Positions 7,672-16,616 of a stretch of 64,000 bases of DNA are shown here, piece by piece. The stretch is from positions 186,001 through 250,000 of the forward strand of contig CAZBNP010000004.1 in assembly GCA_964493505.1 (NCBI GenBank), given 5' to 3'. The position numbers were made by a program, and so were the translations under genes. Every line of letters begins with the position of its first letter. Position 1 is the stretch's first letter. Source of the stretch: Chryseosolibacter sp964493505. GTDB taxonomy: Bacteria > Bacteroidota > Bacteroidia > Cytophagales > Cyclobacteriaceae. Below the pieces are notes generated by a model that saw only the letters and a program-made list of their open reading frames with translations, searched no databases and was not told where the DNA came from.

Positions 7672-9024
7672 TCAACTAACGTACACCGTCTTCGCATTTA
7701 CGAACTCCTTGATTCCGAGTTCCGAGAGTTCCCGACCGTAGCCTGATTTTTTTATTCCCCCGAAGGGAAGCCGTTGGTCCGATCTCATCAACGAGTTCAC
7801 AAATACACTTCCTGATTCTATCTCCAGGGCTACACGCTCGCCCCGTTCCTTATCGCGTGTCCATACGGATGCGCCGAGACCATAGCGGCTTCCGTTCGCC
7901 AGCGCGATAGCTTCGGCTTCGTCGCGCACACTGATTACGGAGGCAACCGGTCCGAAAACCTCTTCGTCGAATCCCGCCATACCCTTCCTGACACCGTCTA
8001 TGATTGCGGGTTGATAGTTCGCGCCGTCGCGCTCACCACCGACAATTATACGCGCACCCTTTGATACCGACTGCCTGAATTGCTTCTCGACCTCCTCGGC
8101 GAGGTCGACGCGCGCCAAAGGCCCCGTAGTAGTTCCTTCAACCAGCTGGTTGCCCTGCTTCAGGGATCGTACATTCGCTTCAAACCGGGCGAGAAACGCC
8201 TCGTGTACCGACTGTTGAACAATGAATCGCTTGGCTGCAATGCACGATTGCCCCGCATTTCGCATACGCGACTTGGTGGCTACCTTCGCTGCCAGATCCA
8301 GGTCAGCATCATCCAGAACGATGAAAGGATCGCTGCCGCCGAGTTCAAGAATTGTTTTCTTCAGGTTTTTTCCCGCCGAGGCGGCAACCTTTGTACCTGC
8401 GATTTCACTACCCGTCAACGTAACCGCTGCGATGCGATCATCCGCGATAACCCGATCCACTTTGTCAGAGCCGATTAGCAGCGACTGAAAAGCACCGTCG
8501 GGAAAGCCAGCTTCCCGGAATACACCTTCTATTGCCAACGAACACAGCGTAACGTTGCTTGCATGTTTCAATAAGGCTACATTCCCCGCCATCAGCGAGG
8601 GAGCGGCAAAGCGGAATACCTGCCAGAATGGAAAATTCCACGGCATGATAGCCAGAACAGCACCCAGCGGTTGCCACGCGACGTAGCTTTTCGTTGCCTC
8701 CGTCTTAACCTCCTGGTTGCGCAGGTAAGACGGCGCATGTTCCGCATAATAATGACAGACCTGCGCGCACTTTTCAATCTCACTTTCCGCCTCCGCCAAA
8801 ACTTTGCCCATCTCGGTTGCGATGATGCGTGCGAATCGCTGTTTACCCGCGACGAGAAGATCGCCGGCGCGCTTCATAAGTTCGCTGCGTTTCGCGAATG
8901 ACTCGCGTCGCCATAAATGAAAAGTATCTGCAGCGTTGGTCAGCTTTTTGTCGATAGTTGTGTTGCCATATTCACTATGCTCGGCTAGCAGTGATTGGTC
9001 AAATGGATTTACTGATTTTAACAT
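7672..9024 (-). CDS. NAD(P)-dependent aldehyde dehydrogenase (succinate-semialdehyde type)
   Basis: A 450-residue aldehyde dehydrogenase that should oxidise an aldehyde to the acid using NAD(P). The cofactor region has VLAIMPWNFPFWQVFRFA, the Glu of the active site is in ILELGGSDPFIVLDDAD, and the catalytic Cys261 is in NAGQSCIAAKRF. The C-terminal LPFGGIKKSGYGREL is typical of the short (about 450-460 residue) Sad/GabD-like group that takes succinate semialdehyde, but the true substrate is not certain. The frame is open to an ATG at 9081; the internal ATG at 9024 gives the usual N-terminus (MLKSVNPFDQ) and avoids overlap with the small gene upstream. Confidence 0.9.
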   Translation of the reverse strand: MLKSVNPFDQSLLAEHSEYGNTTIDKKLTNAADTFHLWRRESFAKRSELMKRAGDLLVAGKQRFARIIATEMGKVLAEAESEIEKCAQVCHYYAEHAPSYLRNQEVKTEATKSYVAWQPLGAVLAIMPWNFPFWQVFRFAAPSLMAGNVALLKHASNVTLCSLAIEGVFREAGFPDGAFQSLLIGSDKVDRVIADDRIAAVTLTGSEIAGTKVAASAGKNLKKTILELGGSDPFIVLDDADLDLAAKVATKSRMRNAGQSCIAAKRFIVQQSVHEAFLARFEANVRSLKQGNQLVEGTTTGPLARVDLAEEVEKQFRQSVSKGARIIVGGERDGANYQPAIIDGVRKGMAGFDEEVFGPVASVISVRDEAEAIALANGSRYGLGASVWTRDKERGERVALEIESGSVFVNSLMRSDQRLPFGGIKKSGYGRELSELGIKEFVNAKTVYVS

Positions 9025-9067
9025 CTGTTTCTTTTTCTGTACCCACTCCGGATATTCTTCCGGATAT

Positions 9068-9331
9068 CTAACGTTTCCCAAATGCGGCTTTGAAGGCTTT
9101 GGCCAGTTCGTCTGCCGCTTTCTTCAAACTTGTTTCTGCCTGCTCCCACCTGTCCTTATTCCCGGCTTCGCGTTTCAGTTTTTCGGCCGACTCTTTCAGC
9201 TCTTCATATTTTTCTTCGAACTCTTTTCGGATTTTTTCGCTGGCTTCATTCAATTCTTTAACGAACTCGTCAACTTTCTGGCCAAATGCGCGAAACGCTT
9301 TTTCGCTCTTTCCTTCGTCGCGTGACTCCAT
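9068..9331 (-). CDS. Small charged coiled-coil protein
   Basis: An 87-residue protein with no recognised family. It is almost entirely Glu/Lys-rich helix with heptad-like spacing (for example KVDEFVKELNEASEKIRKEF), no signal peptide and no membrane segment, and ends in AFKAAFGKR. It resembles small stress- or envelope-associated helical proteins only in composition. It lies 43 bp upstream of the aldehyde dehydrogenase on the same strand and may share its transcript. The long run of helix-favouring codons with few rare residues supports coding. Confidence 0.65.
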   Translation of the reverse strand: MESRDEGKSEKAFRAFGQKVDEFVKELNEASEKIRKEFEEKYEELKESAEKLKREAGNKDRWEQAETSLKKAADELAKAFKAAFGKR

Positions 9332-9387
9332 GGTTATAGGCGTTTAGATGATAAATCTACTTTTAGAGAGTAAATGTACTTTTTTTT

Positions 9388-9395
9388 TACCTTTA
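9388..9395 (+). promoter_or_regulatory. Possible -7 box before the small lipoprotein/cmk pair
   Basis: TACCTTTA after a run of eight T residues matches seven of eight positions of TAnnTTTG, about 70 bp before the GTG of the small lipoprotein. No other promoter-like sequence is obvious between the divergent genes. Confidence 0.35.
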
Positions 9396-9463
9396 CACAG
9401 CGGGTTGCAGCCGAACGCGTCAGTGACGGATGCTGCCCATAGTTTCAATAAAACGTATCAATC

Positions 9464-9601
9464 GTGAGATCCAGGTCGATTATTGTATTTTTATTCGCAG
9501 TCGCGATGCTGATAGGGGAGGGCTGCGCATCGTCGAATACGCATAAGAACAAGAAGCTCAAGCCGGGCAAACCCATTCCCTGTCCGCTAAAAGACTGCTG
9601 A
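9464..9601 (+). CDS. Small 45-residue lipoprotein coupled to cmk
   Basis: A short frame beginning with GTG and encoding a basic N-terminus (RSRS), a hydrophobic segment (IIVFLFAVAMLIGEG) and a Cys at residue 21 that fits a relaxed lipobox. The mature part is about 25 residues, Lys-rich, and ends in KPGKPIPCPLKDC, with two further Cys residues. The stop TGA overlaps the cmk ATG by one base (TGATG), a layout typical of translational coupling. The GTG is the only plausible start, since an in-frame stop lies 15 bp upstream. Function is unknown. It could be chance, but the signal-like architecture and coupling argue that it is real. Confidence 0.6.
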   Translation: MRSRSIIVFLFAVAMLIGEGCASSNTHKNKKLKPGKPIPCPLKDC

Positions 9602-10299
9602 TGCACGTAAAGAAGATTGTAATAGCAATTGACGGGTATTCAGCCTGTGGCAAGAGTACGACTGCCAAGTGGGTTGCGAGTATTCTCGGGTACCGCTATA
9701 TCGACACCGGCGCGATGTATCGCGCGGTAACACTTTATTTCCTGGATCACCACGTAGCGCTGACAAATCCGAAAGAAGTTTCGCGCGCACTTCAACAAAT
9801 ACACATCAGTTTTAAGGTTAATTCGAAGAATGTCTCACAAACCTTTCTCAACGGGTTGAACGTCGAATCCAGCATTCGCGAGATGAGAGTTTCCGAATGT
9901 GTCAGCGAGGTCAGCACCCTTCGGGAGGTGCGGGTGGCCCTGGTCGAACAACAGCGTCGAATGGGAAGGGAGAAGGGTGTTGTCATGGATGGCCGCGACA
10001 TCGGGACAGTGGTTTTCCCGGATGCGGAATTGAAGGTATTTATGACCGCGGATGTTCTCGTCAGAGCGATCAGGCGACAAAAGGAGGTGCTGGACCGTGG
10101 TCAGCTGGTAGATCTTGACGAAGTGATTGAAAACCTTGTCAGGCGCGACAATATCGATACTTCCCGCGCCGAAAGCCCACTGAGACTGGCGGACGACGCT
10201 ACCGTAATTGACACCACGCACATCACCATCGACGAGCAGGTAGATGAAGTGGTGAGAATGGCCCTGTCAAGGTCGCTGGTCTCCGGCAGGCGGTTGTGA
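9601..10299 (+). CDS. cmk: Cytidylate kinase
   Basis: CMP/dCMP kinase, 232 residues, phosphorylating CMP with ATP in pyrimidine nucleotide synthesis. The P-loop GYSACGKST is near the N-terminus, followed by YRYIDTGAMYRAVTLYFL, the NMP-binding region. GVVMDGRDIGTVVFPDAELKVFMTA and the Arg-rich lid (RRQKEV, RRDNIDTSRAESPL) are all canonical. The ATG overlaps the stop of the small lipoprotein gene upstream. A hairpin follows 15 bp after the stop. Confidence 0.97.
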   Translation: MHVKKIVIAIDGYSACGKSTTAKWVASILGYRYIDTGAMYRAVTLYFLDHHVALTNPKEVSRALQQIHISFKVNSKNVSQTFLNGLNVESSIREMRVSECVSEVSTLREVRVALVEQQRRMGREKGVVMDGRDIGTVVFPDAELKVFMTADVLVRAIRRQKEVLDRGQLVDLDEVIENLVRRDNIDTSRAESPLRLADDATVIDTTHITIDEQVDEVVRMALSRSLVSGRRL

Positions 10300-10306
10300 A
10301 TGAAGG

Positions 10307-10340
10307 AAAAAAAAGGCCTCTCCATGTAAATGGAGAGGCC
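10307..10340 (-). terminator. Terminator at the end of the minus-strand SusC/SusD operon
   Basis: An 11-bp perfect stem GGCCTCTCCAT/ATGGAGAGGCC (10315-10325 and 10330-10340) with a 4-nt loop. On the minus strand it is followed by eight T residues (the A-run at 10307-10314), which makes it an intrinsic terminator for the susD gene ending at 10383. The same hairpin may also serve the convergent cmk transcript, though no T-run follows on the plus strand. Confidence 0.88.
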
Positions 10341-10382
10341 GAATAAGCACTAACCCAATCGTACTTATTATATCCGGTGAAA

Positions 10383-12224
10383 TTACCAGCCGGGATTTTG
10401 TGTCAGCGTATAGCCCTTATCGTCGTACTGACTTCTTTGCGCGTCACCCAGGGGCGCCAGGTACACTCTGTTGGTAAACGGATCCCTGTTGGAGATATTC
10501 TCCGGGATGTAATAGCCTACCATATCGTCGTCGTTGGAGCCATCGTAAGTGACGATCGTTCCGTCGGCTTTTTCCACCTGAAGCTTGCCTACTTTGGTGG
10601 GGTCGAGCCACTCCGGAACCTCAGCGGGGAAGTCGGTCCACAATCCCCGAAGTATATCAGGGTTTGTGTCGGCATTCATATAGTCCTCAAGCTTTTTCCA
10701 CCTTTTAATATCCAGGAGGCGCGAGTGTTCATAGACGAATTCCATTCGGCGTTCACGTCTTATTTCCCAGAGCAAGGGGGGGACGTCTCCATCGCGATCG
10801 GGATCGTCGGGCACAGCGGCAATTAATAGCGGTGCGGTCTTTTGAACGCCCTTGTCTATAGCGACATCGTCAAGTGGCCGGTTACGGATGGCATTGATAG
10901 AAGCGTCGAGGTCAGCTTGAGTGACAGCGGCACCTCCCATGGTCGCCAGCTCAGCTTTGGCTTCTATCCAGTTAAGAACGACTTCGGCAAGGCGCAGGAT
11001 GGGAGCGTCATTGGTATTGGAGTTCGAGCCGTATTGGGGAGGATAAGAGCTTCCGCGATAGGTAGGACCCACGCGGTCGATGAACTTGTCTGAATACAGC
11101 AGTGTGGCCGACTCTTTCAGGGGGGCATCCCAGAAAGTCGCTTCGAAGCGTGGGTCGCGTGTCGTCACGATCGTGGCGAGATCGAATTTGTCGGCATCCG
11201 GCACACTGGAAAGTTTGTATGGCTGGCCATCGTAAGCGAGGAATGATCTCACGAGGTCGAGGTTACCCGCGGAACTCTGACTTTCCGTGGTGTTTGAGTA
11301 AGAGGCTACGTGATGTGTAATGCCCTGCGCGGCATCGTATTCCCGGTACATCAAAACTTCACCGTTGCCACTCAGGGTCGCGGATCCGAACAGAGACCGG
11401 AAATCGCTGGAAAACGACCAGTTGCCTGATCCCATCACGAGGTTGGCAGCCTCGACGACTTGTGTCAGATATTGTTGCGCCTTAGCCGTATTTCCTTCGT
11501 GATACTTTTGCCATGTACCTTCGAATAACATGTGTCGCGAAATGAAGGCGGCGGCGATGTAACGGTTCAGGATCTGGGCACTACCATCCGACAAGCGAAT
11601 GTTCTCAAGCGCGTATTGGAAGTCATCGTAGACCTGATCCATCACGAGTGTACGGTCGTCCCTGTCCTTGTACAAAAGGTCAGGTTCATTGTCACCGATC
11701 TCCCGGTCGTACAGCGGCACATCGCCAAAGACGCGGACGAGTCGGCTGTATTCAAATCCCCGAAAGAATCGTGCGACACCACTCCAGTGTTGGTAAGCTT
11801 CATCGCTGAGTATCGATCCTTTCATCCTGTCAATGCGGGCGAGAAACAAATTGGCCTTGCGAACCCAGGCGAAATTCCAGGTAGGGCCGGCATAACCAGA
11901 CATCCACACGGCTGCTTCGCTCAGCGATTGGCGCGAGGGAGGCGCTACTGTTTCAAACCCACCTTGCTTTCCTGTCGTCGTAAAGTCATCGGCGAAATAG
12001 TAGCCGCGAAGCGGGGCATAGTCCACACCCCAGGCGGCGTTGTACCCAACGAAGTAATTGGGATAGAAGCCATTGGCAAAAAGCCGCAGGTTGTTCTCGT
12101 TGGTCCAGTAGTTGTCATCATTCGCTTGCGTTAGTTGTGGCCTGTCGAGGAAATCCTCGCAGCTGCCGAACAAGAAAGCGATAGTGCACAGTATTATCGT
12201 GTACTTTTTCATATCTCTTTTCAT
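10383..12224 (-). CDS. SusD/RagB-family outer-membrane lipoprotein
   Basis: A 613-residue glycan-binding surface lipoprotein that works as the lid of the SusC porin encoded just upstream. The N-terminus is a lipoprotein signal (KKYTIILCTIAFLFGSC) followed by EDFLDRP, the usual SusD mature start. SusD-like features include FFRGFEYSRLVRVFGDVPLYDRE in the TPR part and the C-terminal WEIRRERRMEFVYEHSRLLDIKRW. The end DKGYTLTQNPGW is the classical terminal motif. Two starts are possible: ATG at 12224, one base beyond the susC stop, or ATG at 12212 preceded by aaaagaga. The bound glycan cannot be told from sequence. Confidence 0.95.
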   Translation of the reverse strand: MKRDMKKYTIILCTIAFLFGSCEDFLDRPQLTQANDDNYWTNENNLRLFANGFYPNYFVGYNAAWGVDYAPLRGYYFADDFTTTGKQGGFETVAPPSRQSLSEAAVWMSGYAGPTWNFAWVRKANLFLARIDRMKGSILSDEAYQHWSGVARFFRGFEYSRLVRVFGDVPLYDREIGDNEPDLLYKDRDDRTLVMDQVYDDFQYALENIRLSDGSAQILNRYIAAAFISRHMLFEGTWQKYHEGNTAKAQQYLTQVVEAANLVMGSGNWSFSSDFRSLFGSATLSGNGEVLMYREYDAAQGITHHVASYSNTTESQSSAGNLDLVRSFLAYDGQPYKLSSVPDADKFDLATIVTTRDPRFEATFWDAPLKESATLLYSDKFIDRVGPTYRGSSYPPQYGSNSNTNDAPILRLAEVVLNWIEAKAELATMGGAAVTQADLDASINAIRNRPLDDVAIDKGVQKTAPLLIAAVPDDPDRDGDVPPLLWEIRRERRMEFVYEHSRLLDIKRWKKLEDYMNADTNPDILRGLWTDFPAEVPEWLDPTKVGKLQVEKADGTIVTYDGSNDDDMVGYYIPENISNRDPFTNRVYLAPLGDAQRSQYDDKGYTLTQNPGW

Positions 12225-12225
12225 T

Positions 12226-15200
12226 TTAGAAACTCAGTTGAAGACCCATCGAAGCATTCTTGAACGTAGGAATGCCAATACCTGTACGCCCGAGGGCGTA
12301 GTCCGTCGAATGCCACATTGAGTAACCCGTTATAGCCTCCGGATCGATCGGCAGGCCGCCAAGTTTGTCCCAGGTGAAGAAATTCTCCAGTGACGCATAG
12401 ACGCGCACCTTGTTGAAACGCGCCTTTTGTGATAGCGCGAGTGGAAGGGTATATCCCAATGTGATGTTCTTCATACGCAGGTACGACATATCGAGAAGGT
12501 AACGATCCTGAACCTGCATGTTCAGACCGGAGTTCGCGTTGGCCATATTGTAGGGCCTCGGGTAGAAAGCATCGGTTCTGTCTTCGCGCCAGAAGTTTCC
12601 TGCAATAGCCTGCGGCATCGCTCCGTCTGAGGCGTTGAAGCCGGGGATCGCGAGAAACCCGCCACCCCAGATTTGCCGCTGGCCAATACCCTGGAAGAAG
12701 ATATTCACGTCGAGCCCTTTGAAGTTTGCGCCGATGCGGAAGCTGTATTCGTATCGCGGCGTGAAATTTCCAATGACTGTCAGATCGCCGGGATCTTCCA
12801 GCAGGGCACCGGGTGCGATGATGCCGTCGCCGTTGAGGTCCTTGAATTTGACATCACCAGGGCCGAATACGAAATTACCCGCTTGTAGTCTTCCTTGTGT
12901 GGGCGCGTTAGGGTCAGACAACTGGTTGATGGTGTATCCATCCTCAGACGTGGTTTCTACAAACTCCCCGTTATTTTCATATAAGAAGTCGTCTGCCTGG
13001 TATAGTCTGTCGGTTTCATACCCCCAGATCTCACCGTATGTTTTTCCGACATACCAGTCGTGGATGTTTGTCGTGGAGCCATACTTGGTGATCTCGGTTT
13101 TAGCATCCGCTAACGTTGCGACCAGGGTGATACTCAGGCCATTTTCAAAGCGATGAGCATAATCCAACTGGAGCTCGATTCCTTTAGTCCTAAGCGAACC
13201 GAAATTGCTTTGAGGTGGTAGTACGCCGTATGTGGGTGGAATACCCTCCTGGGGAACGATCATGTCCTCCGTGTCGCGTTGGAACCAGTCGAACGCAACG
13301 CCGACGGCTCCATTGAACAAGCGGGCATCAACGCCAACGTCGAGCGTTGTGATTGCCTGCCAGGTCACCGATTGTGAGACCGCTGCCGGCGTACCGAACT
13401 GATAGAGTCTCGCGCCGTCGAGGAGCCAGGTATTCGTTGCTCCTGACATCGTCGGAACATACAGGCTGTTGCTGACCGATTGGTCACCGATCGACCCCCA
13501 TGAACCGCGGAGCTTCAGCTCATCGAGAAAGCTGTCAGACCAGTCCATCCATGATTCTTCCTGGATACGCCATCCGACGGAGAATGAAGGGAATGTGTTC
13601 CACCACAGTCGTTGCGGGAATTTGGACGACCCGTCGCGCCGGATGTTTCCTTCAAACAGGTATTTTTCCCGGAAGTTGTAATTGACACGGCCAAAGAATC
13701 CGAGTTGTGAATCCCAGTTCGCATCTCCATTCGATGTTTGCAATCCGGTCGCCAATCTGAACTGAGGGTTATTGATATCTATCAGTTGTGTGCGTTGCGC
13801 CCAGTGGTCATTTACGGCGTAGCCTACCCGGTTCATACCAGCCATGAATTTGAACGCGTGATCCTCCGCCAACTGCAGCCCGTACGTTGTGTATAAGTTG
13901 ATGGTGTTCCACTGCTCGTTTTGCGCATAGCGGTAAATGTGGTCCGGATTTGCTCCGGGGGCCGTATAGGTGTCGTAGCTGAGCTGATAGGCCGGCATCG
14001 CGCCGTCTGCCGTTGAAGGCACTACTGCGCCTGCGTCATTGACATAGATCTGGTCGCCGTTTTCATCCAGCTTGAGCAGCGGAGCCGTCCAGGAGTTTCT
14101 GGCTGTGAAGCGCGTGCCGGGACGCAGGTTGGTGAACTCCTGGTTGGCGTGGGTGAAATCGAATTTGATCTCCCAGTTCTTCATTGGCGTAATCGTCACG
14201 CCTCCGTTAAGACTGGTGTAGACGTGATCGAGGTAGGCGGTATTGGCAGCCGCCATCTCGGAAGCGGGGCTTCTTATCGGATCCCCGTCTTCGGTAGTCA
14301 TAGGATAGGTCGGGCCCCAGCGATACAGATAAAGCCACGGATCCACCGTCGCACTGCTGGTCGTATAAGGGTACTCCTTCCGGCGTTTTGAATAGATAGC
14401 GCCCACGTTGAACCTGAGCCAGCTGCTTGCCTCCGTGGTGAGTTGTATCGAACCGTTGTAGCGTTTGAAATTATCTTCCTTCGCAGGCTTGATCAAACCG
14501 TTCTGATCGACCAGACCCAGTCCGATGTTGTACGTCGTCTTTCCATTCATACCGTTTACCGATAGGTTGTGGATCTGAGTAGGATTCCACTCCTTCACCA
14601 TATAGTCATAAGGATCGTAAGTGCGCAAGCCGATCTTCAGGTTGTCCGTGTTGAGATACCAATCGCGACCGTATAACATCGGATCATTGGGTTGTACTAC
14701 ATCGCCCCAACGCTCTTCCCATTTCTTGGCACGTTCCCATCCTTCTCTCGTCACAAACCAGAAAGCGCCGGCCCGTGTAGCTCCCACGCGTTCTGTCGCG
14801 AGAAGGGTATATTCCATTCCGTCTACTCCTGCCATTTCCATTTTCTTGGAAAGGTTAGAAAAGGAAAGGTTACCTGAATAGCTAACGGTAACGCCCTGTT
14901 TACTTGCACCTTTCTTGGTCGTGATCAGGATGACACCGAATGCCGCCTTTGCTCCATAGATTGAAGCCGACGCGGCATCCTTTAAGACCGAGATCGACTC
15001 GATGTCATCGGGATTCACCAATTGTATTGACGGAATTTCTACGTTGTCGAGCAGAATTAATGGAGTGGCTGACCCCTGTGTCGAGCCGAACTGTCCACGT
15101 ATCCTGATCAGCGGATCAGAACCCACCTCACCACTCGGAATGACAATGTTCATACCCGGCGTGAGTCCCTGCAGGCCCCTTCCTACATCGGCAATGGGCC

Positions 15201-15606
15201 TGGAGTCAAGTGCCTTCGTATCTACCGTGGCAACGGCTCCGGTTAGATTCGTCTTTTTCTGTTCACCGTATCCAACCACAACAACTTCCTGCAGACTCTC
15301 GACCGATTCGGTCAGGGTCACGTTAAGGGTTGTCGAGTTCCCTACTGACACCTCCTGCGTCTCCATACCGATGAAGCTGAATATCAGTACGTCCGATGGC
15401 GACGCGGCAATGGAGAACTTACCGGCGGCATCCGTGACGGTTCCACTTGACTGACCTTTTAGGGCAACAGTCACGCCCGGAAGTGGTGTGTTGTCAGCGC
15501 TCGTGGTTACAGTTCCTGTAACCACGTTGCCCTGTGCAACGCCTTCCAAATGGAGTAACAGGATAAATCCTGCTATCCAAAAAGAATGTCGTAAAAATTT
15601 TCTCAT
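12226..15606 (-). CDS. SusC/RagA-family TonB-dependent outer-membrane transporter
   Basis: A 1126-residue TonB-dependent porin for oligosaccharide uptake. It has a signal peptide (to about residue 25), a carboxypeptidase-regulatory-like domain (VTGTVTTSADNTPLPGVTV), the TonB box region EVVVVGYGEQKKTNLTGAV, a plug domain with LILLDNVEIPSIQLVNPDDIESISVLKDAASASIYG, and a long beta-barrel ending in NASMGLQLSF. There is no STN domain, so it is not of the FecA-type signalling class. It is transcribed with the SusD gene directly after it. No glycosidase is found in this operon, so the sugar may be released by enzymes encoded elsewhere. Confidence 0.96.
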   Translation of the reverse strand: MRKFLRHSFWIAGFILLLHLEGVAQGNVVTGTVTTSADNTPLPGVTVALKGQSSGTVTDAAGKFSIAASPSDVLIFSFIGMETQEVSVGNSTTLNVTLTESVESLQEVVVVGYGEQKKTNLTGAVATVDTKALDSRPIADVGRGLQGLTPGMNIVIPSGEVGSDPLIRIRGQFGSTQGSATPLILLDNVEIPSIQLVNPDDIESISVLKDAASASIYGAKAAFGVILITTKKGASKQGVTVSYSGNLSFSNLSKKMEMAGVDGMEYTLLATERVGATRAGAFWFVTREGWERAKKWEERWGDVVQPNDPMLYGRDWYLNTDNLKIGLRTYDPYDYMVKEWNPTQIHNLSVNGMNGKTTYNIGLGLVDQNGLIKPAKEDNFKRYNGSIQLTTEASSWLRFNVGAIYSKRRKEYPYTTSSATVDPWLYLYRWGPTYPMTTEDGDPIRSPASEMAAANTAYLDHVYTSLNGGVTITPMKNWEIKFDFTHANQEFTNLRPGTRFTARNSWTAPLLKLDENGDQIYVNDAGAVVPSTADGAMPAYQLSYDTYTAPGANPDHIYRYAQNEQWNTINLYTTYGLQLAEDHAFKFMAGMNRVGYAVNDHWAQRTQLIDINNPQFRLATGLQTSNGDANWDSQLGFFGRVNYNFREKYLFEGNIRRDGSSKFPQRLWWNTFPSFSVGWRIQEESWMDWSDSFLDELKLRGSWGSIGDQSVSNSLYVPTMSGATNTWLLDGARLYQFGTPAAVSQSVTWQAITTLDVGVDARLFNGAVGVAFDWFQRDTEDMIVPQEGIPPTYGVLPPQSNFGSLRTKGIELQLDYAHRFENGLSITLVATLADAKTEITKYGSTTNIHDWYVGKTYGEIWGYETDRLYQADDFLYENNGEFVETTSEDGYTINQLSDPNAPTQGRLQAGNFVFGPGDVKFKDLNGDGIIAPGALLEDPGDLTVIGNFTPRYEYSFRIGANFKGLDVNIFFQGIGQRQIWGGGFLAIPGFNASDGAMPQAIAGNFWREDRTDAFYPRPYNMANANSGLNMQVQDRYLLDMSYLRMKNITLGYTLPLALSQKARFNKVRVYASLENFFTWDKLGGLPIDPEAITGYSMWHSTDYALGRTGIGIPTFKNASMGLQLSF

Positions 15607-15667
15607 TGAAGTAGGTTATTGGTTAATAATTGGTCTATTCAAATTTTTTGAATATTGATCTCTCGTG

Positions 15668-15703
15668 AATCACTGAAAACGGTGATTTACGAATATCACT
15701 GAA
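15668..15703 (-). promoter_or_regulatory. Interlocked inverted/direct repeats upstream of susC
   Basis: AATCAC (15668-15673) pairs with GTGATT (15682-15687), and GTGAT (15682-15686) pairs again with ATCAC (15695-15699); ATCACTGAA occurs twice (15669 and 15695). The set sits 62 bp before the susC ATG, between it and the sugar-kinase gene. On the minus strand the centre reads CACCGTTTTCAGT, close to the sigma-factor operator sequence CAATCGTTTTCGGT at 26923. It looks like a regulator-binding region. Confidence 0.4.
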
Positions 15704-15752
15704 TCGGGATGGGAAAGCGATGTGAAGTCGGGTCGGCTATTTCTTCGCCGCT

Positions 15753-16616
15753 TTATCCTTCTTTTCCCGCGGGCAGTGTGATACAATGGTATTGTACCAG
15801 GCCTTCCATCGGATGCTGAACGACCTTTTCCAGTGTGATGCCGAGCGACTCAGATACTTCCCGAAGATACCGGCGAAAATTGTAGGCGATGGAGCCAGTG
15901 AAACTGACTTTGACACCCTTCCGGACGTTGGGGTACCGAAGTACGTAGTATGAGAAGAAATTGCGAAAGTTTGCGAGTATGATATTGCGGCACGAAGGCT
16001 CTTCCGAATGTTTCAGGAGGAAGGGTGTGAAGGATGCCAGAAACCGGTTCGGCATCGGTTTATTGTATATGTGATCGAGTATTTCGACCCGGCCCACCCG
16101 GTAGGTCGCTTCGAAATCGTCGATAATTTCGCCTGGGAGACGTTCCTGCAAGAGGAGGGCAACGAGGTCCTTGCTCATAACGGTACCGCTTCCCCAGTCG
16201 GAAAACATATACCCGAGTGACGGCATGATGTCGACTATCTCGCGGCCGTTGTAGCAACAGGAGTTTGCGCCGGTGCCGAGTATACAGGCAATCCCCTCGG
16301 TGTCTTGCAGGAGACTTCGCGCCGACCCGAGCATATCACCGGCGACTTCCGCTTCCTGGCGGGATGGGATCGTCGCCAATGCTTCCCTCACCTGGGCGGC
16401 TTTTGATTCGGATCCGCACCCCGCGCCATAGAAAAAGACCTTGTCTACGCCATGTACAACAGGTAATACCTTTGCGTCGAGAATGTCGGCGATTTCTTTA
16501 ACCGTTAGAAAATATGGATTAAGCCCCTCGGTCTTGGCTTTCACCACGATTTTTCCGTCCTCATCCACCAGGCGCCAGTCAGTTTTTGTGGATCCGCTAT
16601 CGGCTATTAGGAGCAT
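15753..16616 (-). CDS. BadF/BadG-type sugar kinase (N-acetylglucosamine kinase-like)
   Basis: A 287-residue kinase of the ASKHA fold. The phosphate-1 motif is at the N-terminus (LIADSGSTKTDWRLVDEDG), the phosphate-2/adenosine region at GIACILGTGANSCCYNG, and GYMFSDWGSGTVMSKDL follows. These match the BcrAD/BadFG family, whose bacterial members of this length are usually annotated as N-acetylglucosamine kinases. The sugar is not proven. It lies 146 bp upstream of susC on the same strand and may be co-transcribed, which would link the SusC/D pair to an amino-sugar substrate; this link is inference. Confidence 0.8.
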   Translation of the reverse strand: MLLIADSGSTKTDWRLVDEDGKIVVKAKTEGLNPYFLTVKEIADILDAKVLPVVHGVDKVFFYGAGCGSESKAAQVREALATIPSRQEAEVAGDMLGSARSLLQDTEGIACILGTGANSCCYNGREIVDIMPSLGYMFSDWGSGTVMSKDLVALLLQERLPGEIIDDFEATYRVGRVEILDHIYNKPMPNRFLASFTPFLLKHSEEPSCRNIILANFRNFFSYYVLRYPNVRKGVKVSFTGSIAYNFRRYLREVSESLGITLEKVVQHPMEGLVQYHCITLPAGKEG

